This document shows, in pieces, positions 12,477 to 22,850 of a stretch of DNA of 64,000 bases (position 1 is the first letter of the stretch; each line of letters starts with the position of its first letter). Where the stretch lies: positions 30,378,848-30,442,847 of the forward strand of contig NC_092641.1 of assembly GCF_039555335.1 (NCBI RefSeq). The letters are read 5' to 3'. This DNA comes from Amphiura filiformis. Taxonomy: Eukaryota; Echinodermata; Ophiuroidea; Amphilepidida; Amphiuridae. A model generated the notes under the pieces. The model worked only from the letters and a program-made list of their open reading frames with translations, had not been told where the DNA came from and ran no database searches. The position numbers were made by a program, and so were the translations under genes.

Positions 12477-13112
12477 GGAGTATTTCGTGATCCTAGCATC
12501 CTCTTTTTATGACATTTGTCAGTACATACAAAATGTACATGCATATCATATCCAGACATAGACTTTAAGCATCATATTCCGAGGCGCGGAAGTACACCAA
12601 ATTGGTGTCGTATGACCATTGACATTCTTTTGTGGCGAGTGACATGTCTTTCAATTCACGCCGAGTGTCCTTGACAGGGTTGACTATGCTTCAGTGGTCA
12701 TGAAAGAATTCAAAAGATAACCTCTGCCCTATAATCCCGAGCTATTGTCTGAAACTGCACCTCGGAAGATGTATGGTAACAACTCAGTCCTCAAATGATA
12801 GTCATATAACGACCAAAAGATAAGTGACTGACTATCATTGAGGACTGAGTTCCGCAGTCTAATGCATATCCACGAAAAAAGCCTATTCCCAAAATTTCAG
12901 TTGATTCCGATTTTGTGTTTGCGAGTTATGCATGATCACCGTTGAAATTTTGTTCTGGTGCACCAGAACGAAATTCAAATTTCACGATATCTTTGCTTAG
13001 AATAAAACAAATTAATCTGCAAGAAATATTTTGAGGTTTCCAGTGATATAAAACCTCAACTTTTTTTGAGAAAAGTGGGGGAATGAGGCTGTGGATCATG
13101 AAATGCCCTTAA
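12477..13112. mobile_element. Copy of the 'ggagtatttcgtgatcctagc' MITE with internal insertion
   Basis: Left end GGAGTATTTCGTGATCCTAG and right end 'gatcatgaaatgcccttaa' match the complete element at 14340-14665. Between about 12530 and 12858 it has extra DNA absent from that copy. It includes a hairpin whose arms 'aactcagtcctcaaatgatagtca' and its inverse lie at about 12780 and 12829. The left TTAA is lost. Confidence 0.75.
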
Positions 13113-13163
13113 GTTGTAGTACTAGACTGCCTTGTAAATTAAATTGTAATCACTACTTGTAAA

Positions 13164-13624
13164 CCGGGGGGGGGGGCACTCGAATATGAAAAATTGAAAG
13201 TGACGTACCCTGTGCCCACCAGTGTACGAAATTAATGAGGGGTCTGTCAGTTTAGAAATTTTCAAAAAAAGAGCGTCATTTTGTTGGCAATGTCAAAAAT
13301 GGGGTGATTTTGTATGGGAGCGCCCAAAATTCCACATGATCATATTCATACAAAAAAACTAATCAATTACCCGGCCCGGTACCCAATTTTTTACACAAGT
13401 TTACAAAATAGCCAAAAGTCTTTTTTTTTCAAAATGCACACGAAGCATGCCGAAATTTCAATTTTGAGGCCGTAATTGTTCAAAAAAGGGGTCATTCAGT
13501 GTGAGTGTAGGCTACTGAAAAAACGGGGTCATTGGGTGTAGGATTTGCCAAAAATACCAGGCCACGGTCTTTTCATGGGCAGATGACTTATGTCAGTATA
13601 TTATGGGAGTGCCCCCCACCCCGG
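13164..13624. mobile_element. CCGGGG-ended element with near-perfect 8-bp TSD
   Basis: CCGGGGGGGG at the left and CCCCGG at the right, flanked by CTTGTAAA (13156-13163) and CATGTAAA (13625-13632), one mismatch. Same end style as the elements at 10045, 37351, 39249 and 58124. Confidence 0.75.
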
Positions 13625-13632
13625 CATGTAAA

Positions 13633-14241
13633 CAATGTTTTCTGTGTTTACTTGATTGAGAATTTAAGTCTAGCCAAGAATTTGCTCACCGATCACATTC
13701 TACCATTGCATTCAAAATCTAGTTGGATTCGCTGAAGCATGACTTACAGCCGATCACGATAGGCGATTCAGATTGCATCAAAAATGTTGCTAAAATTACA
13801 CTTCAGCCTGAACTTTTAGACTGTCCAAAATAGGTAAATCTTGCTCAAAAGATACAGTTGACTCATCGAAATAACTTTCATCCAAACGTCAACATTAACA
13901 GAATAAATATCCTCTGGTGCAAAAATCGCTGTCCGACTGAAAAATGTTAGCAAAGTACTCTAGCATCAAAAGCGGAACTATTGTGTGCAAATTCGAAGGT
14001 AGAGTTCTCGAGTAATGTGTGTACATTATAATATTTTGCACTAAACCTTTGACCAGACTCACCAAATAATGTGTCAACTGTAAAAACATTTTTATGGGTT
14101 CCACAGCACTTTGCCCATTATTTATACTTTTACTGCCATGTGTTATTTGGGTGTAGTAAAGGATACTGCATTATTACTCTTTATTTATTCATGTTATTTC
14201 TCAAATTTGTTCTCATTTTCTTTCCGTATAGCCCAGCATGC
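13633..14241. other. No feature recognised
   Basis: AT-rich DNA without convincing coding or repeat structure. Confidence 0.45.
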
Positions 14242-14246
14242 TTATA

Positions 14247-14800
14247 GGGGCTGTGCAATAATTATGAGCCTGGGGGATTTTCAAACGGCTTGCCAAAATT
14301 GCTTCCCCCCCTCGAGCAGAAAAATTTGCTTAAAGGAGTATTTCGTGATCCTAGCATCCTCTATTTATGTCATTTTTCATTAGATATCCACGAAAAAAAC
14401 CTATTCCCAAAATTTCAGTTGATTCCGATTTTGCGTTCGCGAGTTATGCATGATTATGTGTATTACCCTGCTCCATAGACAATGCGTTGTAATTTCGTTC
14501 TGGTGCACCAGAACGAAATTCAAATTTCACGATATCTTTAATTTTTGCTAAACGAATTAATCTGCAAGAAATATTTTGTACATAAACATTATGTAGCCAG
14601 AGGTTTCCAGTGATATAAAAATCTCAACTTTTTTTGAGGCTGTGGATCACGAAATGCCCCTTTAAATATTTTGAGGGTCCGAACTGTTTTCCTAAAGTCA
14701 TGCGTCATGAATTGGGGGCAAAACGTGTTACATGCTCAAAATTACATGCCCCCCTATTTTTTTCCCTCCCTCCAGGGCTCATGATTATTGCAAAGCCCCT
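14247..14800. mobile_element. GGGGCTGTGCAATAATT-ended element with TTATA TSD
   Basis: GGGGCTGTGCAATAATTATG at the left is inverted at the right ('catgattattgcaaagcccc'). TTATA flanks both sides (14242-14246 and 14801-14805). Solo ends of this family occur at 25769 and near 12240. A TTAA-type MITE is nested in it. Confidence 0.85.
14340..14665. mobile_element. Nested TTAA-flanked MITE (ggagtatttcgtgatcc)
   Basis: TTAA at 14340-14343 and 14662-14665 bracket inverted ends 'aaggagtatttcgtgatc' and 'gatcacgaaatgcccctt'. A central self-complementary word TTCGTTCTGGTGCACCAGAA lies at about 14493. Same family as 12477-13112. Confidence 0.85.
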
Positions 14801-15190
14801 TATATGCCTGACTCAGTCAAGAGCATTTTGTTTGAGCCTGGTCCTATCTGGTCCCCAGTGTTCTGTCTTCATGTGGGGCGACCATTTTTAAAATCAAACA
14901 AACATTGAATGGTTTCATCAAGCTCTTGCAAAATTCAGCTTTAATTATTTGGAAATAAAAGTATCAGTTTTTGCAGTGGCATGCTCAAAATTATATATGT
15001 CTCACCCGGTGCCTGCACTCCGTGTATCCGCAGGTACTCATGCTTGTTGAAATGTGATTTGTGAAACACAAAGAAATTTTTAACCACTTGTTCGCAAAAT
15101 TGAAAAAAAGGTGCTCTTCATTTACGAATATATACATATAGGCCTAGTCATTGTAGTTTCATTAGTCTTCATTTGTTCATTATTCTTCAT

Positions 15191-15347
15191 AGGGTTGAGA
15201 ACCAGAAAGCCTCAACTCACAATCACCGGAAGAAATATTGATTTTTGAAGACCAATCACCATTTAGCAAGGAACCAACTAATTTATTTATGCTCATTTTG
15301 TGAGAGCTGGTCATGTAGTGAGTTACGGCTTTCAGGTTCTGAACCCT
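15191..15347. mobile_element. Short MITE (agggttgagaaccagaaagcc ends)
   Basis: 'agggttgagaaccagaaagcc' at 15191 and 'ggctttcaggttctgaaccct' at 15327-15347 are inverted repeats. A longer relative is at 61346-61586, and the two share 'tatgctcattttgtgag.gctggtcat'. Confidence 0.75.
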
Positions 15348-15782
15348 CGATATTTACTAATCCCATGCCCAGATCATCTCAGTTTCATATTCCAATATAC
15401 ATCACATCAATTATACAACGCATGCACAGGTGTTGTGTATTTTATTAAAAAATTACTTATATTTTTCAGCCAGAAAGCAGTACAGTTCAGTTTTATAATG
15501 TAGGTATAGTCAACACACATACATCAATACAAGGATATAATGGTAGTATAAAACATTACAACATTCAATTTACATACTGTATGATATTGAGAAACATGTA
15601 CATCAGATGTCTACTGAAACTCGGGATTCAAATGCACTTTTAACAAACTTTATAACTAAAGAAATAGCATCATAATCCTAAAATCCCATTAGCAGCAAAA
15701 ATATATATCATTATCAGAATATCATAAATCTCTGAAATATTTGAGAATAGTTTAGCACGTAAGTCAGCATAATCAGTACATA
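15348..15782. other. No feature recognised
   Basis: AT-rich DNA with no coding or repeat signal that I can support. Confidence 0.45.
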
Positions 15783-15784
15783 TA

Positions 15785-16378
15785 CGAGGGGGTATCAAAA
15801 AGTTTTAGAAATCGCACAGAAGTGAAAGAGCTATATCAATGAAATTTTGTCAGGGCAATCACTGGTCCTTATGTACACTATGATGCAAAAATGGTCTCAT
15901 AAGAATGTTTACTTTTTTACAGGCGCTAGATGTCAGTACCTGCCTATGTAATCAGTATAACCAGCAAAATGGAGAAAATTGAGGCATGTAGCATGATTAA
16001 GTTCCATTTTAAGGGTTACAGTGCCCAAAAATCTGTGATGAAATAAAATTCATTTTCCAAAAAGCTACAGTGACAATATCACAATCACCACCGATGATAA
16101 CTTTCATTTCATCATCGATTTTCTAGGCACTGCAACCCTTCAAATGCAGGATCTTAATAACGCTGTTTGCCTCAATTTTCTCAATCTTGCAGTTTATGCG
16201 CAGTAACTGGGGCAGCAGGTTATTAGCATCTAGCGTCGCCTGTAAAAAAAGTAAACATTCTTATGAGACCATTTTTGCACCATAGTGTACATAAGGACCA
16301 GTGATTGCACTGACAAAATTTCATTGATATAGCTCTTTCACTTCTGGGCGATTTCTAAAACTTTTTGATACCCCCTCG
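15785..16378. mobile_element. Fold-back mariner derivative: two inverted transposase N-termini
   Basis: TA-flanked element with ends CGAGGGGGTATCAAAAAGTT and its inverse; the arms match for about 160 bp. At about 15970 the plus strand reads ATG GAG AAA ATT GAG GCA..., translating MEKIEA-S-IKFHFKGYSA, the style of a mariner transposase start. The other arm read on the minus strand (about 16195 down to 16110) gives IEKIEANSVIKILHLKG before a stop. The rest of the transposase is absent, so the element is head-to-head 5' halves with no catalytic domain. Confidence 0.75.
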
Positions 16379-17100
16379 TATGTACTAGAAATATTGTTCC
16401 TGTTTTTAGTGGAAAAAAGGGGTTATAGCATCATAGCATGTTTGCATGGGATACTCCTTGCTCTCGAAAACTGTCTTCTAAATCTTCTCTGCACTTCTCC
16501 ATAGCTTCGTGTCAACCAATAGTTTTTCACTATGAAACCACGCTGAAGTGTGGAATACTGTGGAGCCATTTCAATAACTCTTGACAGGTTTAGCCTAACA
16601 TACACTGTCTACAGTCTATAACCATTCTGCCACAACATCTAATAGTAATCCAATTGCATCAATTATACTACAATTTAAATTACCGCCCTTAAAGGCATTA
16701 CTCTCAACCAATAAATTTTTATTATATCGTGTGTATATATATATATATTATGAATGAAGAAATAGGCAAGGAAAAAATAAAACATTTCCAAGATTTTCAA
16801 CAGCATTCTCACTTTTAAGGTATTTGTAGTAAAATAGAGCTTTGAAAATGGTGCGCGACTGATCCAGCGTTGCGATGAAAAGTGTAAAACACCTACTTTC
16901 CTTTAGAATCATGTAACTTCTGAACAAGATGTGCTATCTTAATGATCTAAAATTCTTAGAGAAGATAAAACTACTATAATTTCAAATATTAAAACAATTA
17001 ACCCAAAACTGGTGCCAAAAATGGTAAAAAAAACTCTGCAAAAATGAGAAGTCGTCGGTACCAATCATTTTGATACACCCTGTATATCCTCTTTTTACAC
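16379..17100. other. Intergenic; (TA)n run and a solo transposon end
   Basis: Holds a short (TA)n microsatellite at 16733-16750 and, near 17068-17092, 'tttgatacaccctgtata', the right end of a TA-flanked mariner-type element whose left end I did not find. Nothing coding recognised. Confidence 0.45.
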
Positions 17101-17251
17101 ATTCTTCTTAAAAGGGTTCATACATTACAGATTTTTCTTTTGATTTATATGTTGACTTGTATATAAACAGTTGCTTCATGCTTTTCAGTGACGCATTCTC
17201 AGCTTTGGGACCAAAATCATATCTTGAATTGCTTATAATTTGACTGTACAG

Positions 17252-17404
17252 GCTCCTAATATGGATTTTGTTGGTAATAACTGGCAGCAACAACCACATC
17301 CTGTTGATGTAAGAGCACCATACAGCACAGTAAGCTGGTCATCTACAAGTTGGGTCTGCGATGCTGAGACACAAACATTACCACTTCGTAACCTTGTCAG
17401 TGAG
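17252..17404 (+). CDS. Zinc-finger gene 1, upstream coding exon
   Basis: This 153-base segment is open, begins after a ctgtacag acceptor and ends at a GAG|GTATGT donor, both in phase 0. It encodes 51 residues rich in W, S and P, ending DAETQTLPLRNLVSE. The next exon (19481) starts in phase 0 with VLNAMVTDHMQRMGL, so joining the two gives a continuous amphipathic helix after ETQT. Zinc-finger gene 2 has the same layout (DVETQT followed by a helix, residues 46-75). I infer that this is the exon just upstream of the zinc-finger exon; the start codon must lie further upstream and was not found. Confidence 0.6.
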
Positions 17405-17444
17405 GTATGTACATGTATGGATACAGGGTGGGTCTGAATACCAC

Positions 17445-17561
17445 TTAATGTTGGGTCTGAGATGCTGATCCTATGTCCTTGTCATTGATGTATGTATGAG
17501 TACGGTACTTGTTGGGTCTGCGATGCTGAAACACATTGGAATTTCCAAAGGCAGTGAGGTA
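17445..17561 (+). pseudogene. Two decayed partial copies of the upstream exon
   Basis: TTGGGTCTGCGATGCTGA from exon 17252-17404 (at about 17349) recurs at about 17451 (one mismatch) and exactly at about 17510. The last copy continues with 'aaacacattgg...cagtgag|gtacag', ending like the exon and its donor. Frames are broken. These look like partial exon duplications in the intron. Confidence 0.5.
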
Positions 17562-17718
17562 CAGTTTGTCCACTCTGAAGTACAATGTAACAATGCGCGC
17601 GTATACAGCGCGTTAACAGTGCGTAGTGCTGCGTCTCAGCTGCAGGTATGCGTGCCTTCTAAGTCGGCACAATGTATGCGCCTGCGTCTGTACTTTGTAC
17701 TTCAGAGTAGACTGACTG
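17562..17718. mobile_element. TA-flanked MITE, 157 bp, in the zinc-finger gene intron
   Basis: CAGTTTGTCCACTCTGAAGT at the left and 'acttcagagtagactgactg' at the right are inverted; TA flanks both ends. The interior is unusually GC-rich with CGCG words. Confidence 0.7.
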
Positions 17719-18033
17719 TATGTATGGGCACAGGGTATGGGTGGGTCATGAATGAATGAATGAAATCTTGATAGCTTCAGTGATAAGCACTGCTTTGTAC
17801 TGTAGCACAAATTAATGACATGATGATATAACATACATCAAACAGCAATTTGGTATATCTAATTTGCAATTATCTTCTCCATTTCTGCTTTAATAAATTG
17901 TGAAAGACCATTCCATACACATGCTGTTCTAATATATGGAATGTGCATAAACAATGAATTACTCAAGAGGGCTGAAATGGGGGTCATAACCGCTACTCAT
18001 ACACACCTGTTCATACAACCTTTTAAGATCAGT

Positions 18034-18066
18034 GCCCCCCACTCCCCACTCCCCCCTCCCCGAGTA
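18034..18066. repeat. C-rich low-complexity tract
   Basis: Runs of 'ccccccactccccactccccc' style, adjacent to the TIR element starting at 18075. Confidence 0.7.
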
Positions 18067-18074
18067 CCAGGGAG

Positions 18075-18478
18075 ATATGGGTTGTTTTACAATCAGGGTA
18101 CACAGATTGTCTCACTGGGGGTGAAAAATGAAGTGTCTAGTTTTTCCTCAATTTTATTTGTTTTTGTGTTGTAGATGGGTCAAATAGGAAATCTGTAAAA
18201 TTTTTAGGCGTCAAGTGTTCAGAGTTTCAAGTTATGCCAGAAACATGTTTTTGATGCACATGTTTCTGTATACCCAATTTTTCGGAGAGGACACATTTTG
18301 ACGGAAACCTGACTTCCAACTTTCAAACATGTGATACATGGAAACTAAGTGTAGGTGGAACTAATGGGGGCCAATAATTAGGCATGGCAACTTTTAATCA
18401 TAAGTTAATCTAATATTTGAAACAGGGTACAATATGGTGCTCAGCCCAAATGTACCCTGATTGTAAAACAACCCATAT
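18075..18478. mobile_element. MITE with ATATGGGTTGTTTTACAATC ends
   Basis: ATATGGGTTGTTTTACAATC at 18075 and its inverse at 18459-18478 bound a 404 bp non-coding element. A related single end ('gggctgtttcacaatcagggtacaca') lies at about 63910, near the window end. Confidence 0.8.
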
Positions 18479-18520
18479 ATAACAGGCCCAGGGTAGGTCA
18501 GAGATAATGAGACACAGACC

Positions 18521-18860
18521 TTAAGGGGGTACTACACCCCTTGATAAATTTGTGACTAATAAAACTCTGGTAACAAAAGTTATGTAGGCCTATATTATAG
18601 GGGCAAGGAATCCAGTTACTACACTGGAATTTCAGTGACTCAAGACAAGTAGTTATTGATTTATTGATCAAATATTGGTTTCCCTCATTTTTGACTGTAA
18701 CACCACAAATATTGTCTGTGCTGAAATAAAATTCCCAGTGCAGTAATTGTAGTCCTTGCCCCTATAATATACATATCTTAATTGTCACCAATGCACTATA
18801 ATTCTTGAGAAAAATGCAAAAATAGGCACAAAATTGGCCAGTGGTGTAGTACCACCTTAA
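18521..18860. mobile_element. TTAA-flanked MITE with GGTACTACACC ends
   Basis: TTAA at 18521-18524 and 18857-18860 bracket 'gggggtactacacc' and 'ggtgtagtaccacc'. A second copy at 41423-42292 carries two further nested insertions. Confidence 0.85.
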
Positions 18861-19341
18861 CAATACATTTCATAATCTACTCAAGGAGGTATGGATCGAT
18901 ATCATAGCATAAATACTTGTCTGTCCCATTTTAGATTTTCTAGGACCCATATCCCAATAACCATTTCTTTGACAACTTCAAGGGTGTCACCATACATTTG
19001 TAAGTTGCAAGCACACATGGTTAGTCATCACATCTCAAATAAATTTTGTATGCTTTCATGTTTGGGCTTAGATAGAATTGTAATTGGTTTGGTCTATACA
19101 GTCAAAGGCCTTTGAGAAGTCAGTTATGACTAGATTCCCAAACCTGACTCACAATCTTTGTAAAATACATCAAATAGCTCAATCAAACAATGTGATGTTG
19201 AGGAACACGGTAAAATACTGTAATGGTTGATAATGGTCAATATTGCATCAGGATTCAGGAAACTAATTTGTGACAATACAGTACAGTACACACTAACAGA
19301 CCTTGACTTACTGAGATGTGAAGAAATAGGAAGTAATTGAA

Positions 19342-19395
19342 TAATTGAATTTGAGCAACAAATGCTCATGAGCATTTGTTGCTCAAATTCAATTA
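19342..19395. repeat. Perfect 54-bp palindrome near the splice acceptor
   Basis: 27 bases are followed without a spacer by their exact reverse complement, centred between 19368 and 19369 (core aatgctca|tgagcatt). It lies 85 bp upstream of the acceptor at 19480, in the intron of zinc-finger gene 1. Confidence 0.95.
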
Positions 19396-19480
19396 GTTTG
19401 CCTAATGTCACACCATAGTTTAAGCATGGTTTAAGTTATACATTTCTTGATTACTATATTATTTCCTGCTTTATCTTCAG

Positions 19481-22046
19481 GTACTCAATGCCATGGTAAC
19501 AGACCACATGCAGAGGATGGGACTGCCTCTGATATCCTGCCCTCACACAAGAGGACTTGGCCTTCAACTTGAGAGTATCATCAATGGCATTGTCCACAGT
19601 CACCAAGTTATGTGCTTACAATCCAAACAGCCTACACACCATAACTTGGTTCAGAAGGTTGGTAATAACGAAGACGAGGTCCAGGAAGCATCTCGATTGA
19701 TAGAAGAAATGAGCAGAGCTTTGACCCGGCCAATGCAGGACCAGTCTGGATTTGACACGGCTACAGGTATGAGACAACAAGTACAACAGAGGAAGAGAGC
19801 TATGGAAGGTACAGAGTCTCGTGCACCTCGTCAACAAAAAAAACCAAAGAGAGCACCAAAAGGGACAGTATACCCATGTGCAAAATGCGGCACGACTTTT
19901 GGCATGCAAAAAGATCTGATTAAGCACTACAATACCGTGCATTCCCTAACTAGGCCCTTTAAATGCAACCAGTGTGAGTCATGGTTTAAAACTAATCCCG
20001 ATTGCAATAAACACATTGCATCCGTTCATTTAAATTTATACAGGTTTTATTGTTCTATTTGTAACAAAGGATGTTCTACACAGAAAAAATTATTTGAACA
20101 TGAGAATAGTCACTTAAAAGAGGAAGATAGGCCTTTAAAATGTAAATATTGCAATAAGGGTTTTACAGCTGAAAAAAACTTAACCCAACATGTTAGAATT
20201 CATGAGGTAGAGACGAAAGTCCAGTGTGAACTGTGCACGGCAAAGTTTGTGTCATACACCCACGGCTACAAACTTCACATGCAAAAAAGTACACAAAGCG
20301 CATGTAATGTATGAGAGTCATAAGTGTTTAGTATGTGATAAAGAATTTGGAGACATAAAACAGCGCCCTCTTCTGATGGAACACATGAAGGAAAACCATA
20401 GTGATGTGGGATTCCTTTGCAATGAATGCGGAAGGATATTTAGTACCACGGCTCAGTTGTTAAATCATGAGAGTGAACACATGAGGATCCCCATGTCTGC
20501 CTACAACCCACAGAAAGTTGAAGTCGAGGTCGGTGATGCATCACGAGAATTATTGATGTGCCGTTTATGTGGGGGTATGTTCACGCTTCAATCGGCTCTA
20601 GATCAACATTTGCCAATTCATTTCAACAATGAGGATGCCCTTTCGAATGAAGAGCTAGCAGACATTTTCGACATACAGCTGGGAGCTGCTTGTACCAGTG
20701 ATATTGGACCTGTGGTACTGCCGAAATGGTCAGAGGTAGAATCACAGACTGCTTCAATAGAGGAAGAGAATACTACCGATGAGGAGTGTATTGGAAAGAC
20801 ATCAAAAACTGCCACCAAACGTTGGACAGAAGAATCAGATTCACCTTCACATGCCAGAAAATCTTCAAAAAAGAAGAAAAGGAAGAGGTTGAAAGCTCTA
20901 AAGAAGTCATCAGGTACTGTAATTGTTAAGCATCTAGTGAAAGAAGTAGACAAAAGCTGCCAATCTCAGGCACTGAAACTGAAAAATGAAAGTGAAGCAG
21001 AAGATGGTGCTGCACAGAGTACAATTGCAGTGCGCAGAAGTGAATCAAGAGAGAACAAACATGATAGCAGCAAAACAGCAGGGCAACTGGAAAATGCAGT
21101 AAAAGTTTGCAGCAAACCACAGCTCCAGATACGCTTACCGCACGGTTCAATTTCGGGAGGTAAAGAAAGAAACAATGCACTAAATCCGGACCAAGTTAAG
21201 GAGATGATTCGGACAGGAAAAATGACAATATCCATGAAAGTTCCTGTGACAAAGTTGCAAGCACCACCATCTGGGCAGACACCGTCATCTTCATCTATTC
21301 AACAGAGTACCAGTAAAACAGTGGTTGACAGTGTGTTTACTCCAGGTACCAGTGTACCTGGACCAAGATCGGATGCCAGAGCTGCCGGATCAAATTCAGA
21401 CACAAAACAATCGTCATCACCTTCATCAAAAGAAGGAGATACCCATAAACCTCTTCCCATGGCTGACAATGATGCTCCTACTCCCGCTAGTTTGCCTATT
21501 TCAAATGATGATAAAGCTGCATCTTCATCTAAGTCTGATGCTAAGGCTGCAGCCTTATCTATGCTTGATATAATGAGGAAAACGTCAAATGTGCAACTTA
21601 AAGTCGGCACTACAGAGGCAGGCAAAGTTGCTGAGCTGAGTCAAACAGGGGAAAAAAAGCTCTCAGTGAATGAGTTTGCACCAAATCCAGACCAAGTTAA
21701 GGAGATGATTAGGACGGAAAAAAAAACATTGTCCATAAAAGTTCCTGTGACAAAGTTGCAAACACCATCATCTGGAGAGACACCTTCATCTGCATCTATG
21801 CAACAGAGTATAGGCAAAACACTGGTTGTAGTTGACAGTGCGTTTACTCCAGGTACCAGTGTGCCTGGACCAAGAGTGAACGTCAGGGCTGCCGGTGAAT
21901 TAAATTCAGACACAATACAATCGCTCTCACCTTCATCAAAAGAAGGAGATACCCATAAACCTCTTCCCTTGGCTGACAATGATGCTCCTACTCCTGCTAG
22001 TTTGCCTGCTTCAAATGATGATAAAGCTGCATCTTCATCTAAGTGA
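19481..22046 (+). CDS. C2H2 zinc-finger protein 1, large exon, frameshifted
   Basis: The exon starts after a ttatcttcag acceptor (ends 19480). First frame: about 130 residues of basic, Q/K-rich leader, then C2H2 fingers at residues 129-150, 158-179, 187-207, 217-237 and a fifth at 245-263 (numbered from Met 19493). The fifth runs into a frameshift at the six-A run 20283-20288. With one A fewer the frame continues through three more fingers (HKCLVC..., FLCNEC..., LMCRLC...), so about eight in total. A Ser/Lys-rich tail follows, with a KKKKRKR basic patch and two copies of a ~167-residue segment starting PDQVKEMIRT. Stop at 22044-22046, where a two-base loss breaks the SDxKAASSSK repeat. Likely a nuclear DNA-binding regulator. 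The frameshift is either an assembly error or a disabling mutation. The exact orthologue is not recognised. Confidence 0.8.
20283..20288 (+). other. Frameshift site (six-A run) in zinc-finger gene 1
   Basis: The reading frame up to here ends in HGYKLHMQK and the frame one base on continues KVHKAHVMYESHKCLVC. One extra A in the run explains both. Finger 5 is the finger affected. Confidence 0.8.
21183..22040 (+). repeat. ~500-bp internal duplication in the zinc-finger gene 1 tail
   Basis: A segment starting 'aatcc.gaccaagttaaggag' at 21183 recurs at 21684 (period 501 bp, in frame). Both copies encode PDQVKEMIRT, KVPVTKLQ, FTPGTSVPGPR, SSKEGDTHKPLP and DNDAPTPASLP in the same order. The second copy runs into the minisatellite at its DDKAASSSK position. 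The last piece of the unit (SML-IM-KTSNVQL-VG) reappears after the array at 22843-22905. Confidence 0.9.
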
Positions 22047-22850
22047 TACCAAAGCTGTATCCTCATCTAAGTCTGATACTAAGCCTTCATCCTCATCTGA
22101 GTCTGATACCAAGGCTGCATCCTCATCTGAGTCTAATACTAAGGCAGCATCCTCATCTGAGTCTGATACCAAGGCTGCATCCTCATCTAAATCTGATACC
22201 AAGGCTGCATCCTCCTCCAATGTCTGATACCAAGGGTGCATCCTCATCTACATGTAAGTCTGATACCAAGACTGCGTCCTCATCTGAGCCTGATACCAAG
22301 GCTGCATCGTCATCTAAGTCTGATACCAAGGCTGCATCCTCATCTGAGTCTTGATACCAAGGCTGCATCCTCATCTGAGTCTGATACCAAGGCTGCATCC
22401 TCATCTGAGTCTGATACCAAGGCTGCATCCTCATCTGAGTCTGATACCAAGGCTGCATCCTCATCTAAGTCTGATACCAAGGCTGCATCCTCATCTGAGT
22501 CTGATACCAAGGCTGCATCCTCATCTGAGTCTGATACCAAGGCTGCATCCTCCGGCAATGTCTGATACCAAGGCTGCATCCTCATCTAAGTCTGATAACA
22601 AGGCTGCATCATCATCTAAGTCTAATACCAAGGCTGCATCGTCATCTAAGTCTGATAAAAAAGGCTACATCCTCATCTAAGTCTGATCCGGGAGTCTGAT
22701 ACCAAGGCTGCATCCCCCTCCAATGTCTGATACCAAGGCTACATGTACATCCTCATCTGAGTCTGATACCAAGGCTGCATCCTCATCTAAGTCTGATACC
22801 AAGGCTGCATTCTCATCAAAGTCTGATACCAAGGCTGCATTCTCATCTAT
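22025..22850 (+). repeat. 30-bp minisatellite (SDTKAASSSE/K), about 28 copies
   Basis: The unit 'gctgcatcctcatctgagtctgataccaag' recurs with few changes. Read in the gene's frame it encodes the decapeptide SDTKAASSSE. The register changes at about 22045 (two bases lost), 22217, 22351, 22555, 22665-22700 and 22717 (mostly +1), so no single frame stays open. Three of the shifts share a variant unit in which '(c/g)aatgtctgatacc' replaces 'taagtctgatacc' (about 22217, 22555, 22717). It is either non-coding 3' DNA or a coding repeat damaged by indels. Confidence 0.9.

Noticed and set aside
19616..22066. Minus-strand frames of 80-141 codons opposite zinc-finger gene 1
   Set aside because: They are shadows of the Ser/Lys-rich coding strand.
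22035..22585. Antisense open frames (MRMQPWYQT / DEDAALVS repeats)
   Set aside because: They are translations of the 30-bp minisatellite on the opposite strand; periodic repeats keep all frames open.
22025..22850. CRISPR-like array
   Set aside because: Units are contiguous with no unique spacers and the context is an animal gene.
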